This document shows, in pieces, positions 1 through 8,563 of a DNA stretch of 64,000 bases. This stretch comes from Pseudoduganella violacea (GTDB lineage: Bacteria > Pseudomonadota > Gammaproteobacteria > Burkholderiales > Burkholderiaceae_D). Where the stretch lies: NCBI RefSeq assembly GCF_014191875.1, contig NZ_JACHXD010000007.1, forward strand, positions 124,001-188,000. Direction: 5' to 3'. Made by a program: the position numbers and the translations under genes. The notes beneath the pieces were generated by a model. It made no database searches. It worked only from the letters and a program-made list of their open reading frames with translations, and was not told where the DNA came from. Within the stretch, counting starts at the first letter, position 1. Every line of letters begins with the position of its first letter.

Positions 1-1043
1 CCGGCCGGACCGACGAAGGGCTTGCCCGCCAAATCCTCCTGATCGCCGGGCTGTTCGCCCACCAGCATGATCCTGGCGTGGCGCGGGCCTTGTCCACCCA
101 CGGCCTGGGTGGCGTTCTGCCACAGCTCGCAGCGGCGGCACTCGTCCAGGGTGCGCGGCTGCTCGCGCTCGGGCTGGGCCTTTTCCGCGCTGACCGGAAT
201 CGTCGTGCCGCTGCGGCGGCCAACGGCCGTGCTCTGGCCCGTGCTGCGCGCACCGGCGGCCGCTTGCGTGACCATCTCCGGCACGACGGCCGCTTCCGGC
301 AAATGCTTCCAGAAGCGCGCAGTGATATGGCTGTGCATCAGGTCCGCGTTCAAGCGCGCGGGATTGAAGATGCTGCGGTAATAGGTCAGCCATAGCGCCT
401 CGCCTGCGTCTTCGATATCGGCGGGGCCGCGCAGCAGCGCCGCGGTATGGTGCAATTGCGCGCCGTCCCAGAGCACCGTGGCGTCGGGCGTGGCGATCAT
501 CCAGCTGATGCGGCCCATGCGGCGCACGAAGTGTTGCGCCACCTGGGGCAGGACATCGTGCGCCGGTTCGAACCAGGCGATGAAACGCGGCGCGCCCTTG
601 TCTTCAGGGCGTTCGCGAAAGCGCAGGTAGGCGTGCATATCATGTTCTTCGCGGCGCACCGCCTTCGCCATGGCTTGCAAACGCGCGCCATCGTCGTCGG
701 CCATCGACAATACCTCCTGTTCGCCATGCTGCCAGCGCCACAGCACGCGGTAGAGAAAAGCCCAGCGGTCGGCCGCGCGAAAGCAGGCGGCGCGCTCCAG
801 CATTTCCATCAGCGCGCGCGGGATGCGCAGAGCCGGGCCGTCAGCGCTGGCAACGGCAGCGGAAGGCAACGGCGCATCGCTCAACAGATCGATCTCGCCA
901 GCGCGCTGCATCCATTGTACGGACTCGGGTGGCACACGGCGCACGATCAGGCGGCGCGCCGCCGCGCGCCATTCGGCAAAGTCACACGCCAGCACGGGGC
1001 CGGCGGGCCAGTCCGGCGCTGGCGCGGATGCGGCCCCGCTCAT
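1..1043 (-). CDS. DUF4130-UdgX fusion, uracil-DNA glycosylase superfamily (3' end beyond window)
   Basis: The first 347 codons are visible and the gene runs off the left edge. The N-terminal ~230 residues match the DUF4130 (TIGR03915-type) domain, including RFIAWFEPAHDVLPQVAQHF. The UDG domain then begins with a cysteine pair (CRRCELW), a likely 4Fe-4S ligand set, and the active-site stretch GEQPGDQEDLAGKPFVGP, typical of UdgX/family 4 enzymes. UdgX proteins bind or crosslink uracil in DNA; the diagnostic KRRIH loop would lie outside the window. The ATG overlaps the TGA of the upstream radical SAM gene (ATGA), so the two are translationally coupled in one operon behind a LexA box. The DUF4130-UdgX / radical SAM pairing is a recurrent genomic association whose chemistry is unsettled. 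Confidence 0.85.
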   Translation of the reverse strand, partial: MSGAASAPAPDWPAGPVLACDFAEWRAAARRLIVRRVPPESVQWMQRAGEIDLLSDAPLPSAAVASADGPALRIPRALMEMLERAACFRAADRWAFLYRVLWRWQHGEQEVLSMADDDGARLQAMAKAVRREEHDMHAYLRFRERPEDKGAPRFIAWFEPAHDVLPQVAQHFVRRMGRISWMIATPDATVLWDGAQLHHTAALLRGPADIEDAGEALWLTYYRSIFNPARLNADLMHSHITARFWKHLPEAAVVPEMVTQAAAGARSTGQSTAVGRRSGTTIPVSAEKAQPEREQPRTLDECRRCELWQNATQAVGGQGPRHARIMLVGEQPGDQEDLAGKPFVGPA

Positions 1044-2269
1044 GCCACCTGCAGTTCCGGCCAGAGCGTGAGCTGCTGCTGGCGCTCGGCCATGGCGCGG
1101 CGCAGCGTTTCGGAAGGCGTACCGTCGCGCGCGGGCGTGTAGTCGGCCGTGATGATGAAGGGCGCGACCTTCTTCATGCTGCAACGCAGGCGCGACAGGT
1201 CGGCATAGCGCACGCGCCGCATGCGGCGCAGCTCCACAATGCGCTTGGCGTTGAGCAAGCCGATGCCCGGCACGCGCGCGATCATCGCCAGGTCGGCGCG
1301 GTTCAGGTCGAGCGGAAAGTGCTGGCGGTTGGCCAGCGCCCACGCCAGCTTGGGGTCGATGTCGAGCGCCAGATTGCCCGCCTGCGGCAGCAGCTCGCTA
1401 ACCTGGAAGCCATAGCCGCGCAGCAGAAAGTCAGCCTGGTACAGCCGGTGTTCGCGCAGCAGCGGCGGTGGCGCCAGCGGCACGCTTTTCGGACTGTGCG
1501 GGATGGGACTGAAAGCCGAGTAGTAGACGCGCTTGAGTTTATAACTGCCGTACAGGGTTTCGGCCGTGCTCAGAATGCGCTGGTCGTCGCTGGCGTCGGC
1601 GCCGACGATCATCTGCGTACTTTGTCCGGCCGGCGCGAAACGCGGCGCTTTCGGTTCATCCGCCTTTTCATCCAGCTTGAGGCGGATGGCGCCCATCGCC
1701 AGCTTGATGGTATGCACGCTCTTTTCCGGCGCCAGGCGCTCGATGCTGGTCTGGGTCGGCAATTCGATATTCACGCTGAGCCGGTCGGCGTAGCGGCCGG
1801 CCGCCTCGATCAGCGCCGGGTCGGCATCGGGAATCGTCTTCAGGTGGATATAGCCGCGAAACTGGTGCACTTCGCGCAGTTCGCGCGCGATCGCCACCAG
1901 CTGCTCCATCGTGTAATCGGCCGACTGGATGATGCCGGAGCTGAGGAACAGTCCCTCGATGTAATTGCGCAGGTAGAAATCGACGGTGAGCTTGACCACT
2001 TCCTGCACGCTGAAGCGGGCGCGCGGCACGTTCGAGCTGCGCCGGTTGACGCAGTACTGACAATCGTAGATGCAGAAATTGGTGAGCAGAATCTTCAGCA
2101 GGGACACGCAGCGGCCGTCCGGCGTATAGCTGTGGCAGATGCCCATGCCATTGGTGGCGCCGACGCCATCCTTGCCTTCCGAGGAACGCTTGGGCGCGGC
2201 GCTGCTGGCGCAGGATGCATCGTACTTGGCCGCATCGGCCAGAATTTCTAATTTGTCTGTCAACTCCAT
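1040..2269 (-). CDS. Putative DNA modification/repair radical SAM protein with HhH tail
   Basis: 409 residues, TIGR03916-like. The radical SAM cluster motif CX3CX2C is C66, C70 and C73 (FCIYDCQYC). The C-terminal third holds a helix-hairpin-helix DNA-binding motif (IARVPGIGLLNAKRIVEL). The family is presumed to use S-adenosylmethionine radicals on a nucleic-acid lesion, but its substrate is unknown. The ATG at 2269 sits 14 bases from a LexA box, and the stop overlaps the start of the UdgX partner. Alternative: a tRNA or DNA base modification enzyme. The family call is firm; the reaction is inference. Confidence 0.88.
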   Translation of the reverse strand: MELTDKLEILADAAKYDASCASSAAPKRSSEGKDGVGATNGMGICHSYTPDGRCVSLLKILLTNFCIYDCQYCVNRRSSNVPRARFSVQEVVKLTVDFYLRNYIEGLFLSSGIIQSADYTMEQLVAIARELREVHQFRGYIHLKTIPDADPALIEAAGRYADRLSVNIELPTQTSIERLAPEKSVHTIKLAMGAIRLKLDEKADEPKAPRFAPAGQSTQMIVGADASDDQRILSTAETLYGSYKLKRVYYSAFSPIPHSPKSVPLAPPPLLREHRLYQADFLLRGYGFQVSELLPQAGNLALDIDPKLAWALANRQHFPLDLNRADLAMIARVPGIGLLNAKRIVELRRMRRVRYADLSRLRCSMKKVAPFIITADYTPARDGTPSETLRRAMAERQQQLTLWPELQVA

Positions 2270-2283
2270 GGCGCCGCCGATAA

Positions 2284-2299
2284 CTGTATATGCATACAG
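2284..2299 (-). promoter_or_regulatory. LexA (SOS) box upstream of the radical SAM-UdgX operon
   Basis: CTGTATATGCATACAG fits CTGT-N8-ACAG exactly. Read on the minus strand with flanks it is ATACTGTATGCATATACAGT, very close to the Escherichia coli LexA consensus. It lies 14 bases upstream of the ATG at 2269, overlapping the likely -10 region, a position suited to repression. A near-identical site lies at 11244-11259. Confidence 0.8.
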
Positions 2300-2337
2300 T
2301 ATATCTTAGGCGGACGCCGGGAGCCGTTTTTTTACAG

Positions 2338-3012
2338 TCAGGCGATGGGTTCGTAGTGCGCCAGACGATTGCGCACGCGGGCCGACAGGTCAGTCGGGCC
2401 GCTCACGGTCATTTCCAGATCGTGCAGGTGGCCATCCTTCAAGCCATACACCCAGCCATGCACGCTCAGTTCCTGGCCGCGGTCCCAGGCGTCCTGCACG
2501 ATGGTGGTCTGGCACACGTTCACCACCTGCTCCACCACATTCAGTTCGCACAGGCGCTCGCTGCGCTTGTTCGTTTCCAGCACATCGCCCAGATAGCGCT
2601 CGTGCTTCTGTGCCACGTCCTGCACATGGCGCAGCCAGTTGTCGGCCAGGCCCACGCGGCCGCCGGTCAGCGCGGCGTGCACGCCTTTGCAGCCGTAGTG
2701 GCCGACGATCATCACATGCTTCACCTTCAGCACGTCGATCGCAAACTGCAGCACGGACAAGCAGTTCAAGTCCGAGTGCACCACCACGTTGGCGATATTG
2801 CGGTGGACGAAAACGTCGCCCGGCGCGAGGCCCAGCAGTTCGTTCGCCGGCACGCGGCTGTCCGAGCAGCCGATCCACAGATATTCCGGGGAGGCTTGCT
2901 GCGCCAGGCGCTTGAAGAATTCGGGATCGCGGGCGACCATGGAGTCGGCCCAGCGGCGGTTGTTGTTGAGCAGTTCCTGCAGGGCTGCAGGGCTCTTGAT
3001 TGCTTCGCTCAT
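2338..3012 (-). CDS. can: Beta-class carbonic anhydrase
   Basis: 224 residues, the usual length for the cytoplasmic enzyme that interconverts CO2 and bicarbonate. Zinc ligands are all present: C49 in IGCSDSRVP, H105 and C108 in VGHYGCKG, with the D51-R53 dyad that gates the active site. It is transcribed from its own start, 105 bases downstream of the dnaJ stop and on the same strand. An SD-like AGGAG (minus strand, about 3015-3019) is close to the ATG. Nothing unusual. Confidence 0.95.
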   Translation of the reverse strand: MSEAIKSPAALQELLNNNRRWADSMVARDPEFFKRLAQQASPEYLWIGCSDSRVPANELLGLAPGDVFVHRNIANVVVHSDLNCLSVLQFAIDVLKVKHVMIVGHYGCKGVHAALTGGRVGLADNWLRHVQDVAQKHERYLGDVLETNKRSERLCELNVVEQVVNVCQTTIVQDAWDRGQELSVHGWVYGLKDGHLHDLEMTVSGPTDLSARVRNRLAHYEPIA

Positions 3013-3116
3013 TGATGCTCCTATCGTAGCAAGACCGCCGGTCCATCGGGATGATGGCGGCGGTCCGTTAGGCAGGCCGCACCGGGGCGCCCGGGGCGGT
3101 GAAAAGTGACGCTATA

Positions 3117-4241
3117 TTACTCGAAGAAGTCCTTGACCTTGTCTTTCCAGGTCTTGGTCTGCGGGCTGTGCTTGGATCCGCCTTCCACCGTGGCGCGGTC
3201 GAATTCGCGCAGCAGCTCTTTTTGTTTTTCCGTCAGCTTGACCGGGGTTTCCACGGCCACGTGGCAGAACAGGTCGCCCGGATAACCGGAACGCACGCCC
3301 TTGATGCCCTTGCCTTTCAGACGGAAGGTCTTGCCCGACTGGGTGCCTTCCGGCACGGTGAAGGAGACCTTGCCATCCAGGGTCGGCACTTCGATCTCGC
3401 CGCCCAGGGCCGCCTTGGCGAAGGAGATCGGCATTTCGCAATGCAGGTCGTCGCCTTCGCGCTGGAACACCGGGTGCGCCTTGATGTGGATTTCCACATA
3501 CAGGTCGCCCGGCGGGCCGCCATTGGTGCCCGGCTCGCCGTTGCCGGTGGAGCGGATGCGCATGCCGTTGTCGATGCCGACCGGGATCTTCACTTCCAGC
3601 GTCTTGTTGCGCTTGATGCGGCCCGCGCCGGCGCACGATGGGCATGGCTCAGGAATGATCTTGCCGGTGCCGTGGCATTTCGGGCAGGTCTGCTGGATGC
3701 TGAAGAAGCCCTGCTGCATGCGCACCTGGCCGTGGCCGCCGCAAGTGCCGCAGGTGGTGGGCGAGGTGCCCGGCTTGGCGCCGGAACCGTGGCAGGTGTC
3801 GCACTTGTCCCAGGACGGTACGCGGATCGTGGTGTCGAAGCCGTGCGCCGCCTGTTCCAGCGTGATTTCCAGGTTGTAGCGCAGGTCGGCGCCGCGATAC
3901 ACCTGCGGACCCGAACTGCGGCGTCCACCGCCGCCGCCGAAAATGTCGCCGAAGATATCGCCGAAGGCGTCGCCGAAACCGCCGCCGCCAAAGCCGCCGC
4001 CACCGCCCATATTCGGGTCCACGCCGGCATGACCATAGCGGTCATAGGCCTCGCGCTTCTCCGGATTGGTCAGCATCTCGTAGGCTTCCTTGACCTCCTT
4101 GAACTTCTCTTCCGCCTCTTTATTGTCCGGGTTGCGGTCCGGATGATATTTCATCGCGAGCTTGCGATAGGCTTTCTTGATTTCGTCTTCCGACGAATTC
4201 TTGGCGACCCCGAGGATCTCGTAAAAATCACGCTTTGCCAT
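3117..4241 (-). CDS. dnaJ: Chaperone DnaJ (Hsp40)
   Basis: 374 residues with the full type I layout. The J domain carries HPD at 33-35, followed by a Gly/Phe-rich linker (about 76-110). Four zinc-binding repeats follow ([32 protein letters not shown]), then the substrate-binding C-terminal domains. It stimulates DnaK ATPase and delivers unfolded clients. It follows dnaK by 137 bases containing an intrinsic terminator, so it may depend on readthrough or on a promoter not recognised here. Confidence 0.98.
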   Translation of the reverse strand: MAKRDFYEILGVAKNSSEDEIKKAYRKLAMKYHPDRNPDNKEAEEKFKEVKEAYEMLTNPEKREAYDRYGHAGVDPNMGGGGGFGGGGFGDAFGDIFGDIFGGGGGRRSSGPQVYRGADLRYNLEITLEQAAHGFDTTIRVPSWDKCDTCHGSGAKPGTSPTTCGTCGGHGQVRMQQGFFSIQQTCPKCHGTGKIIPEPCPSCAGAGRIKRNKTLEVKIPVGIDNGMRIRSTGNGEPGTNGGPPGDLYVEIHIKAHPVFQREGDDLHCEMPISFAKAALGGEIEVPTLDGKVSFTVPEGTQSGKTFRLKGKGIKGVRSGYPGDLFCHVAVETPVKLTEKQKELLREFDRATVEGGSKHSPQTKTWKDKVKDFFE

Positions 4242-4281
4242 CTTGTAGGCACCTTGCTTTTACTGATGTACCGATTATGCG

Positions 4282-4323
4282 AAAAAGCCGAGCAAGCACC
4301 GTCGGACGGACGCTCTGCTCGGC
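4282..4323 (-). terminator. Intrinsic terminator between dnaK and dnaJ
   Basis: On the minus strand GCCGAGCA (4323-4316) pairs with TGCTCGGC (4294-4287), followed by TTTTTC. The 8-bp GC stem with a long loop and U-run downstream of dnaK could attenuate transcription into dnaJ and give more DnaK than DnaJ. Confidence 0.65.
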
Positions 4324-4378
4324 AGGTCCGGCGCGGCGGCGATGCGCCGCGCCTTACACTCGACCGAAGTGGGACAGC

Positions 4379-6328
4379 TTATTTGCTGTCTTTGACTTCC
4401 TTGAAGTCGGCGTCGACCACGTCGTCCTGCTGTGGCTTGGCTTCGGCGCCGCCAGCTTGCTGCTGCTGCGCGCCTTCCGCGCCGCCGGCGGCAGCTTGCT
4501 GCGCCTGCATGTCAGCGTACATCTTCTCGCCCAGCTTCTGCGAAGCGGTCGACAGGGCGGCAACCTTGGCGTCGATCTCGGCCTTGTCACCGGTTTTCAG
4601 CGACGCTTCCAGATCGGTGATGGCCGCTTCGATCTTCTCTTTCTCGCCGCCTTCCAGCTTGTCGCCGTATTCGGTCAGCGATTTGCGGGTCGAGTGCACC
4701 AGGGCGTCGGCCTGGTTGCGCGATTCGGCCAGCTCTTTGAGCTTCTTGTCTTCTTCGGCGTTCAGCTCGGCGTCCTTCACCATCTTCTGGATTTCGTCTT
4801 CCGACAGGCCGGAGTTGGCCTTGATGGTGATCTTGTTTTCCTTGCCGGTGGCCTTGTCTTTCGCGCCCACGTGCAGAATGCCGTTGGCGTCGATGTCGAA
4901 GGTCACTTCGATCTGCGGGGTGCCGCGCGCTGCCGGCGGGATGCCTTCCAGATTGAATTCGCCCAGGGCCTTGTTGCCGGCGGCGATTTCACGCTCGCCC
5001 TGATACACCTTGATGGTCACGGCCGGCTGGTTGTCGTCGGCGGTGGAGAACACTTGCGAGAACTTGGTCGGAATCGTGGTGTTCTTGTGGATCATCTTGG
5101 TCATCACGCCGCCCAGGGTCTCGATGCCCAGCGACAGCGGGGTCACGTCCAGCAGCAGCAGGTCCTTGCGCTCGCCCGACAGCACGGCGCCCTGGATCGC
5201 GGCGCCCACGGCCACGGCTTCGTCAGGGTTCACGTCCTTGCGTGGATCCTTGCCGAAGAACTCTTTGACCTTTTCCTGCACCTTCGGCATACGGGTCATG
5301 CCGCCGACCAGGATGATGTCGTCGATGTCGGACACTTTCACGCCGGCGTCCTTGATGGCGGTGCGGCATGGCTCGATGGTCTTGGCGATCAGCTCTTCCA
5401 CCAGCGATTCCAGCTTGGCGCGGGTCATCTTCAGGTTCAGGTGGACCGGCGCGCCGTTGGCCATGGCGATGTACGGCTCGTTGATCTCGGTCTGGGCGGA
5501 CGAGGACAGTTCGATCTTCGCGCGCTCGGCCGAAGCCTTGATGCGCTGCAGGGCGATCGGGTCTTTTTTCAGATCCAGGCCGTTGATCTTCTTGAATTCG
5601 TCGATGATGTAGTCGATCACGCGCTGGTCGAAGTCCTCGCCACCGAGGAAGGTGTCGCCGTTGGTCGACAGCACTTCGAACTGCTTCTCGCCGTCCACGT
5701 CGGCGATTTCGATGATGGACACGTCGAAAGTGCCGCCGCCCAGGTCATACACGGCGATCTTGCGGTCGCCCTTGTCGGTCTTGTCCAGGCCGAAAGCCAG
5801 GGCCGCCGCGGTCGGCTCATTGATGATGCGCTTCACGTCCAGACCGGCGATGCGGCCGGCGTCCTTGGTCGCCTGGCGCTGCGAGTCGTTGAAGTAGGCT
5901 GGCACGGTGATCACGGCTTCGGTGACTTCTTCACCGAGGTAGTCTTCTGCCGTTTTCTTCATTTTGCGCAGCACTTCCGCCGAAATCTGTGGCGGCGCCA
6001 GTTTTTTGTCGCGCACGCCGATCCAGGCGTCGCCGTTGTCGGCCTTGGCGATCTCGTAAGGCATCAGGGAGATATCCTTCTGCACTTCTTTTTCTTCGAA
6101 CTTGCGGCCGATCAGACGCTTCACCGCGAACAGGGTGTTCTTCGGATTGGTCACTGCCTGGCGTTTGGCTGGCGCGCCGACCAGGATTTCACCGTCTTCC
6201 TGATATGCAATGATCGACGGCGTGGTACGCGCGCCTTCGGCGTTCTCGATCACTTTCGGGGTGCCGTTTTCCATGATGGAAACGCAGGAGTTGGTGGTCC
6301 CCAAGTCAATACCGATGATTTTGCCCAT
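4379..6328 (-). CDS. dnaK: Chaperone DnaK (Hsp70)
   Basis: 649 residues. The nucleotide-binding domain begins [11 protein letters not shown] and contains the phosphate-2 loop ([14 protein letters not shown]). The substrate-binding domain and helical lid follow, then a Gln/Ala/Gly-rich tail ending [14 protein letters not shown]. It is an ATP-driven folding chaperone working with DnaJ and GrpE, both adjacent. It has its own sigma-32 type promoter at 6371-6397 in addition to possible readthrough from grpE. Length and motifs are standard. Confidence 0.98.
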   Translation of the reverse strand: MGKIIGIDLGTTNSCVSIMENGTPKVIENAEGARTTPSIIAYQEDGEILVGAPAKRQAVTNPKNTLFAVKRLIGRKFEEKEVQKDISLMPYEIAKADNGDAWIGVRDKKLAPPQISAEVLRKMKKTAEDYLGEEVTEAVITVPAYFNDSQRQATKDAGRIAGLDVKRIINEPTAAALAFGLDKTDKGDRKIAVYDLGGGTFDVSIIEIADVDGEKQFEVLSTNGDTFLGGEDFDQRVIDYIIDEFKKINGLDLKKDPIALQRIKASAERAKIELSSSAQTEINEPYIAMANGAPVHLNLKMTRAKLESLVEELIAKTIEPCRTAIKDAGVKVSDIDDIILVGGMTRMPKVQEKVKEFFGKDPRKDVNPDEAVAVGAAIQGAVLSGERKDLLLLDVTPLSLGIETLGGVMTKMIHKNTTIPTKFSQVFSTADDNQPAVTIKVYQGEREIAAGNKALGEFNLEGIPPAARGTPQIEVTFDIDANGILHVGAKDKATGKENKITIKANSGLSEDEIQKMVKDAELNAEEDKKLKELAESRNQADALVHSTRKSLTEYGDKLEGGEKEKIEAAITDLEASLKTGDKAEIDAKVAALSTASQKLGEKMYADMQAQQAAAGGAEGAQQQQAGGAEAKPQQDDVVDADFKEVKDSK

Positions 6329-6370
6329 GATTTATTCTTCCTATTTACTAAAGTTTCAGATAGTTCTTAT

Positions 6371-6397
6371 ATGTGGAAACGCTGTATCGTTTTCAAG
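6371..6397 (-). promoter_or_regulatory. Sigma-32 heat-shock promoter of dnaK
   Basis: Minus strand: CTTGAAA (6397-6391), 14-base spacer, CCACAT (6376-6371). This is a single mismatch from CTTGAAA-N(11-16)-CCCCAT. It leaves a leader of roughly 35 bases before the dnaK ATG at 6328. Confidence 0.75.
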
Positions 6398-6414
6398 TGC
6401 TCAAACAAACGGCA

Positions 6415-6960
6415 TTATTTCGGCTGAGCGGCCGTGACGATGGCCGGACGCAGCAGGCGGTCGGCAATCATATAACCTTTTTGCAATACAGCAACAACGG
6501 TATTGGCTTCCTGATCGGCCGGCACCACGGCCACGGCCTGGTGGCGGTTCGGGTCGAGCTTTTCGCCCTGGGCCGGCATGATTTCGATCAGACGGTTCTT
6601 TTCGAAGGCGGAATTAAGCTGTTTCAGCGTCATTTCCACGCCTTCCTTCAGCGATTCCAGGGTCGGCGCCTCGACTTTCAGGGCCATTTCCAGGCTGTCC
6701 TTGACCGGCACCATGGCTTCGGCGAAGCTTTCCACGGCGAATTTGTGCGCTTTCGACACGTCTTCCTGGGCGCGGCGGCGGATATTGTCGGCCTCGGCCT
6801 TGGCGCGCATGAAGGCGTCCTGCATCTCGGCGGCGCGCGCTTCGGCGCTGGCCAGTTGCTCTTCCAGACTTGGAACGGCAGGTTCAGCAGGTGCCGCCGG
6901 CTGGGCTTGCACCGGCTCCGCCTCTTGATTAGGCACGGCCTGATTTTCCTGATCTTGCAT
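6415..6960 (-). CDS. grpE: Nucleotide exchange factor GrpE
   Basis: 181 residues. A low-complexity acidic/Pro/Ala N-terminus (1-30) leads into the long coiled-coil dimerisation helix (about 35-90), then the beta domain with the signature around [17 protein letters not shown] and HQAVAVVP. It releases ADP from DnaK. It is first in the grpE-dnaK-dnaJ order and is preceded by a consensus sigma-32 promoter at 7020-7045. AGGAG (minus strand, about 6970-6974) is the probable ribosome site. Confidence 0.97.
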   Translation of the reverse strand: MQDQENQAVPNQEAEPVQAQPAAPAEPAVPSLEEQLASAEARAAEMQDAFMRAKAEADNIRRRAQEDVSKAHKFAVESFAEAMVPVKDSLEMALKVEAPTLESLKEGVEMTLKQLNSAFEKNRLIEIMPAQGEKLDPNRHQAVAVVPADQEANTVVAVLQKGYMIADRLLRPAIVTAAQPK

Positions 6961-7019
6961 CTAAAAGACTCCTACTATCGTGAATGTTAGTTTTTTGTCC
7001 GGATACTACTGGGCGGGAA

Positions 7020-7045
7020 ATGGGGATCCTGCGCTGGTTTTCAAG
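7020..7045 (-). promoter_or_regulatory. Sigma-32 heat-shock promoter of grpE
   Basis: Minus strand: CTTGAAA (7045-7039), 13-base spacer, CCCCAT (7025-7020) followed by TT. This is an exact match to the Escherichia coli RpoH consensus, about 60 bases upstream of the grpE ATG. No HrcA/CIRCE inverted repeat (TTAGCACTC-N9-GAGTGCTAA) is visible between here and dnaJ. Confidence 0.85.
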
Positions 7046-7156
7046 AGCAGGCGGAGCCGGATGTAACGATTGATTTACAATTTCGCAACATTCCCGACAT
7101 AGGTTTTTGGCCCGCAACGGCTAAGATGAAAACTGAACCGCGCTCTGGAAACCGCC

Positions 7157-7243
7157 ATGAAACTGTCCCTCGTCACAGCCACCCTGCTCGCCTACATCGT
7201 GCTGGCGACGGCCTGGATCTGCTATACCGAACTGTTACCCTGA
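7157..7243 (+). CDS. Possible 28-residue single-span membrane peptide
   Basis: ATG at 7157 to TGA at 7241 encodes a peptide starting MKLSLVTATLLAYIVLATAW and ending CYTELLP. It is essentially one hydrophobic helix (residues 4-21) with a single cysteine. It lies alone in the 369-base gap between grpE and hemH, on the opposite strand to both. The ribosome site is weak and no promoter is obvious. The composition is what a real small membrane protein would show, but chance cannot be excluded; conservation in relatives would decide. Confidence 0.35.
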   Translation: MKLSLVTATLLAYIVLATAWICYTELLP

Positions 7244-7329
7244 CCGGGTATTGTAACAGGCTGGCACTCGTCACCGGCAAGTGCTGATTACGCCCGGCGC
7301 CCTGGCGGCGCCCGGCGTCAGGGCCGCTG

Positions 7330-8439
7330 TCAGGCCTCGGCGCCCAGTTGCAAAGCGGCGGCGCGCGCCGCTTCCGCCGCTTTTTTGTGCAGCTCGCGCT
7401 GGGCCGCCGTCTGCATGGTCGGCCAGCCGATGATGTGCTGCTCGGCAATTTCGGCCAGGGCCGCGATCCAGGCCGGATTTTCGTTCAGGCAGGGGATATA
7501 GTGGAATTCCTGGCCGCCGGCCGCCTCGAAGTCGGCGCGCACCTCCATGGCGATCTCCTCCAGCGTTTCCAGGCAATCGCTGGTAAAGCCGGGACAGATC
7601 ACGTCGACGCGGCGCGCGCCCTGGCGCGCCAGCGCCTCCACCGTCGGCGCCGTGTAGGGCTGCAGCCACTCGGCCTTGCCGAAGCGGGACTGGAAAGTGA
7701 CCACGTAATCGTCGGCGCCCAGCTTGAGGCGGGACGCCAGCAGGCGCGCCGTCTTCAGGCACTCGCAATGGTAGGGATCGCCCAGCAGTAAGGTACGCTT
7801 GGGCACGCCGTGGAAGCTCATCACCAGCTTATCGGGGCGGCCATGCTGCTCCCAATGCGCCTCGACCGACTCGGCCAGGGCGCCGATATAGCCCTCATGC
7901 TCGTGATAATTGCGCACCAGGCGCAGCTCCGGCACGTTGCGGATATTCTTGTAGTGGGCAAACACCGCGTCATAGATGGACGCCGTGGTCGTGCCCGAAT
8001 ACTGCGGATAGGCCGGCAGAATGGCGATGCGTTCGCAGCCCTCGGCCTTGAGTTTAGCCAGCACATCCGGCAACGAAGGCGAGCCATAGCGCATGGCCAT
8101 GGCCACCGTCAGCTCGCTGTGGCCGCGTTCGGCGAGCGCCTCCTGCAGCAGGCGCGCCTGGGCCTGGGTATGGACTTTCAGCGGCGAACCCTCGCGGGTC
8201 CAGATCGACGCGTATTTATGCGCCGACTGACCCGAGCGGAAAGGCAGGATCGCCCCGTGCAGGATCAGCCACCACAGCGCGCGCGGAATCTCCACCACGC
8301 GCCGGTCCCACAGAAACTCCCGCAGATAGCGGCGCAGCGCGCCCCGGGTGGGCGCATCCGGCGTCCCCAGATTCACGAGAACGACAGCGCTGCGCGAAAT
8401 GCTGCCGTGGGCAAAAGGTGGCTCTTTAGCGAAAGACAT
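7330..8439 (-). CDS. hemH: Ferrochelatase
   Basis: 369 residues from the ATG at 8439; an upstream in-frame extension to 8514 runs into a repeat and is not favoured. It inserts Fe2+ into protoporphyrin IX, the last step of heme synthesis. The family signatures are [13 protein letters not shown] near the N-terminus, the catalytic His segment [11 protein letters not shown], and the Glu-rich stretch [13 protein letters not shown]. It follows recN on the same strand, separated by a long hairpin repeat, and lies upstream of grpE in transcriptional order. Confidence 0.96.
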   Translation of the reverse strand: MSFAKEPPFAHGSISRSAVVLVNLGTPDAPTRGALRRYLREFLWDRRVVEIPRALWWLILHGAILPFRSGQSAHKYASIWTREGSPLKVHTQAQARLLQEALAERGHSELTVAMAMRYGSPSLPDVLAKLKAEGCERIAILPAYPQYSGTTTASIYDAVFAHYKNIRNVPELRLVRNYHEHEGYIGALAESVEAHWEQHGRPDKLVMSFHGVPKRTLLLGDPYHCECLKTARLLASRLKLGADDYVVTFQSRFGKAEWLQPYTAPTVEALARQGARRVDVICPGFTSDCLETLEEIAMEVRADFEAAGGQEFHYIPCLNENPAWIAALAEIAEQHIIGWPTMQTAAQRELHKKAAEAARAAALQLGAEA

Positions 8440-8505
8440 AAACCCCGTCGAAGAAAGTCCAGGAAAGCCCGCCATTATAGTGCCCCACCCCACCATTTGC
8501 GCCAA

Positions 8506-8558
8506 ATCAAACAATGTCCCACCCTGGTGTCAGGCACCAGGGTGGGACATTGTTTGAT
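8506..8558. repeat. Perfect 24-bp hairpin repeat, family copy A
   Basis: A 24-base arm (8506-8529, beginning ATCAAACAATGTCC) and its exact reverse complement (8535-8558) surround the 5-base loop TCAGG. GCAGATCAA follows at 8559-8567 and overlaps the recN stop. Related copies are at 26540-26656 and 55079-55197, with a core-only version at 62530-62590. It could end recN transcription. Copy A has the left flank of the first hairpin and the right flank of the second hairpin found in the two-hairpin copies. Confidence 0.9.
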
Positions 8559-8563
8559 GCAGA

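Noticed and set aside
4235-6427. 730-codon plus-strand open frame
   Set aside because: Antisense to dnaK; GC-driven artefact.
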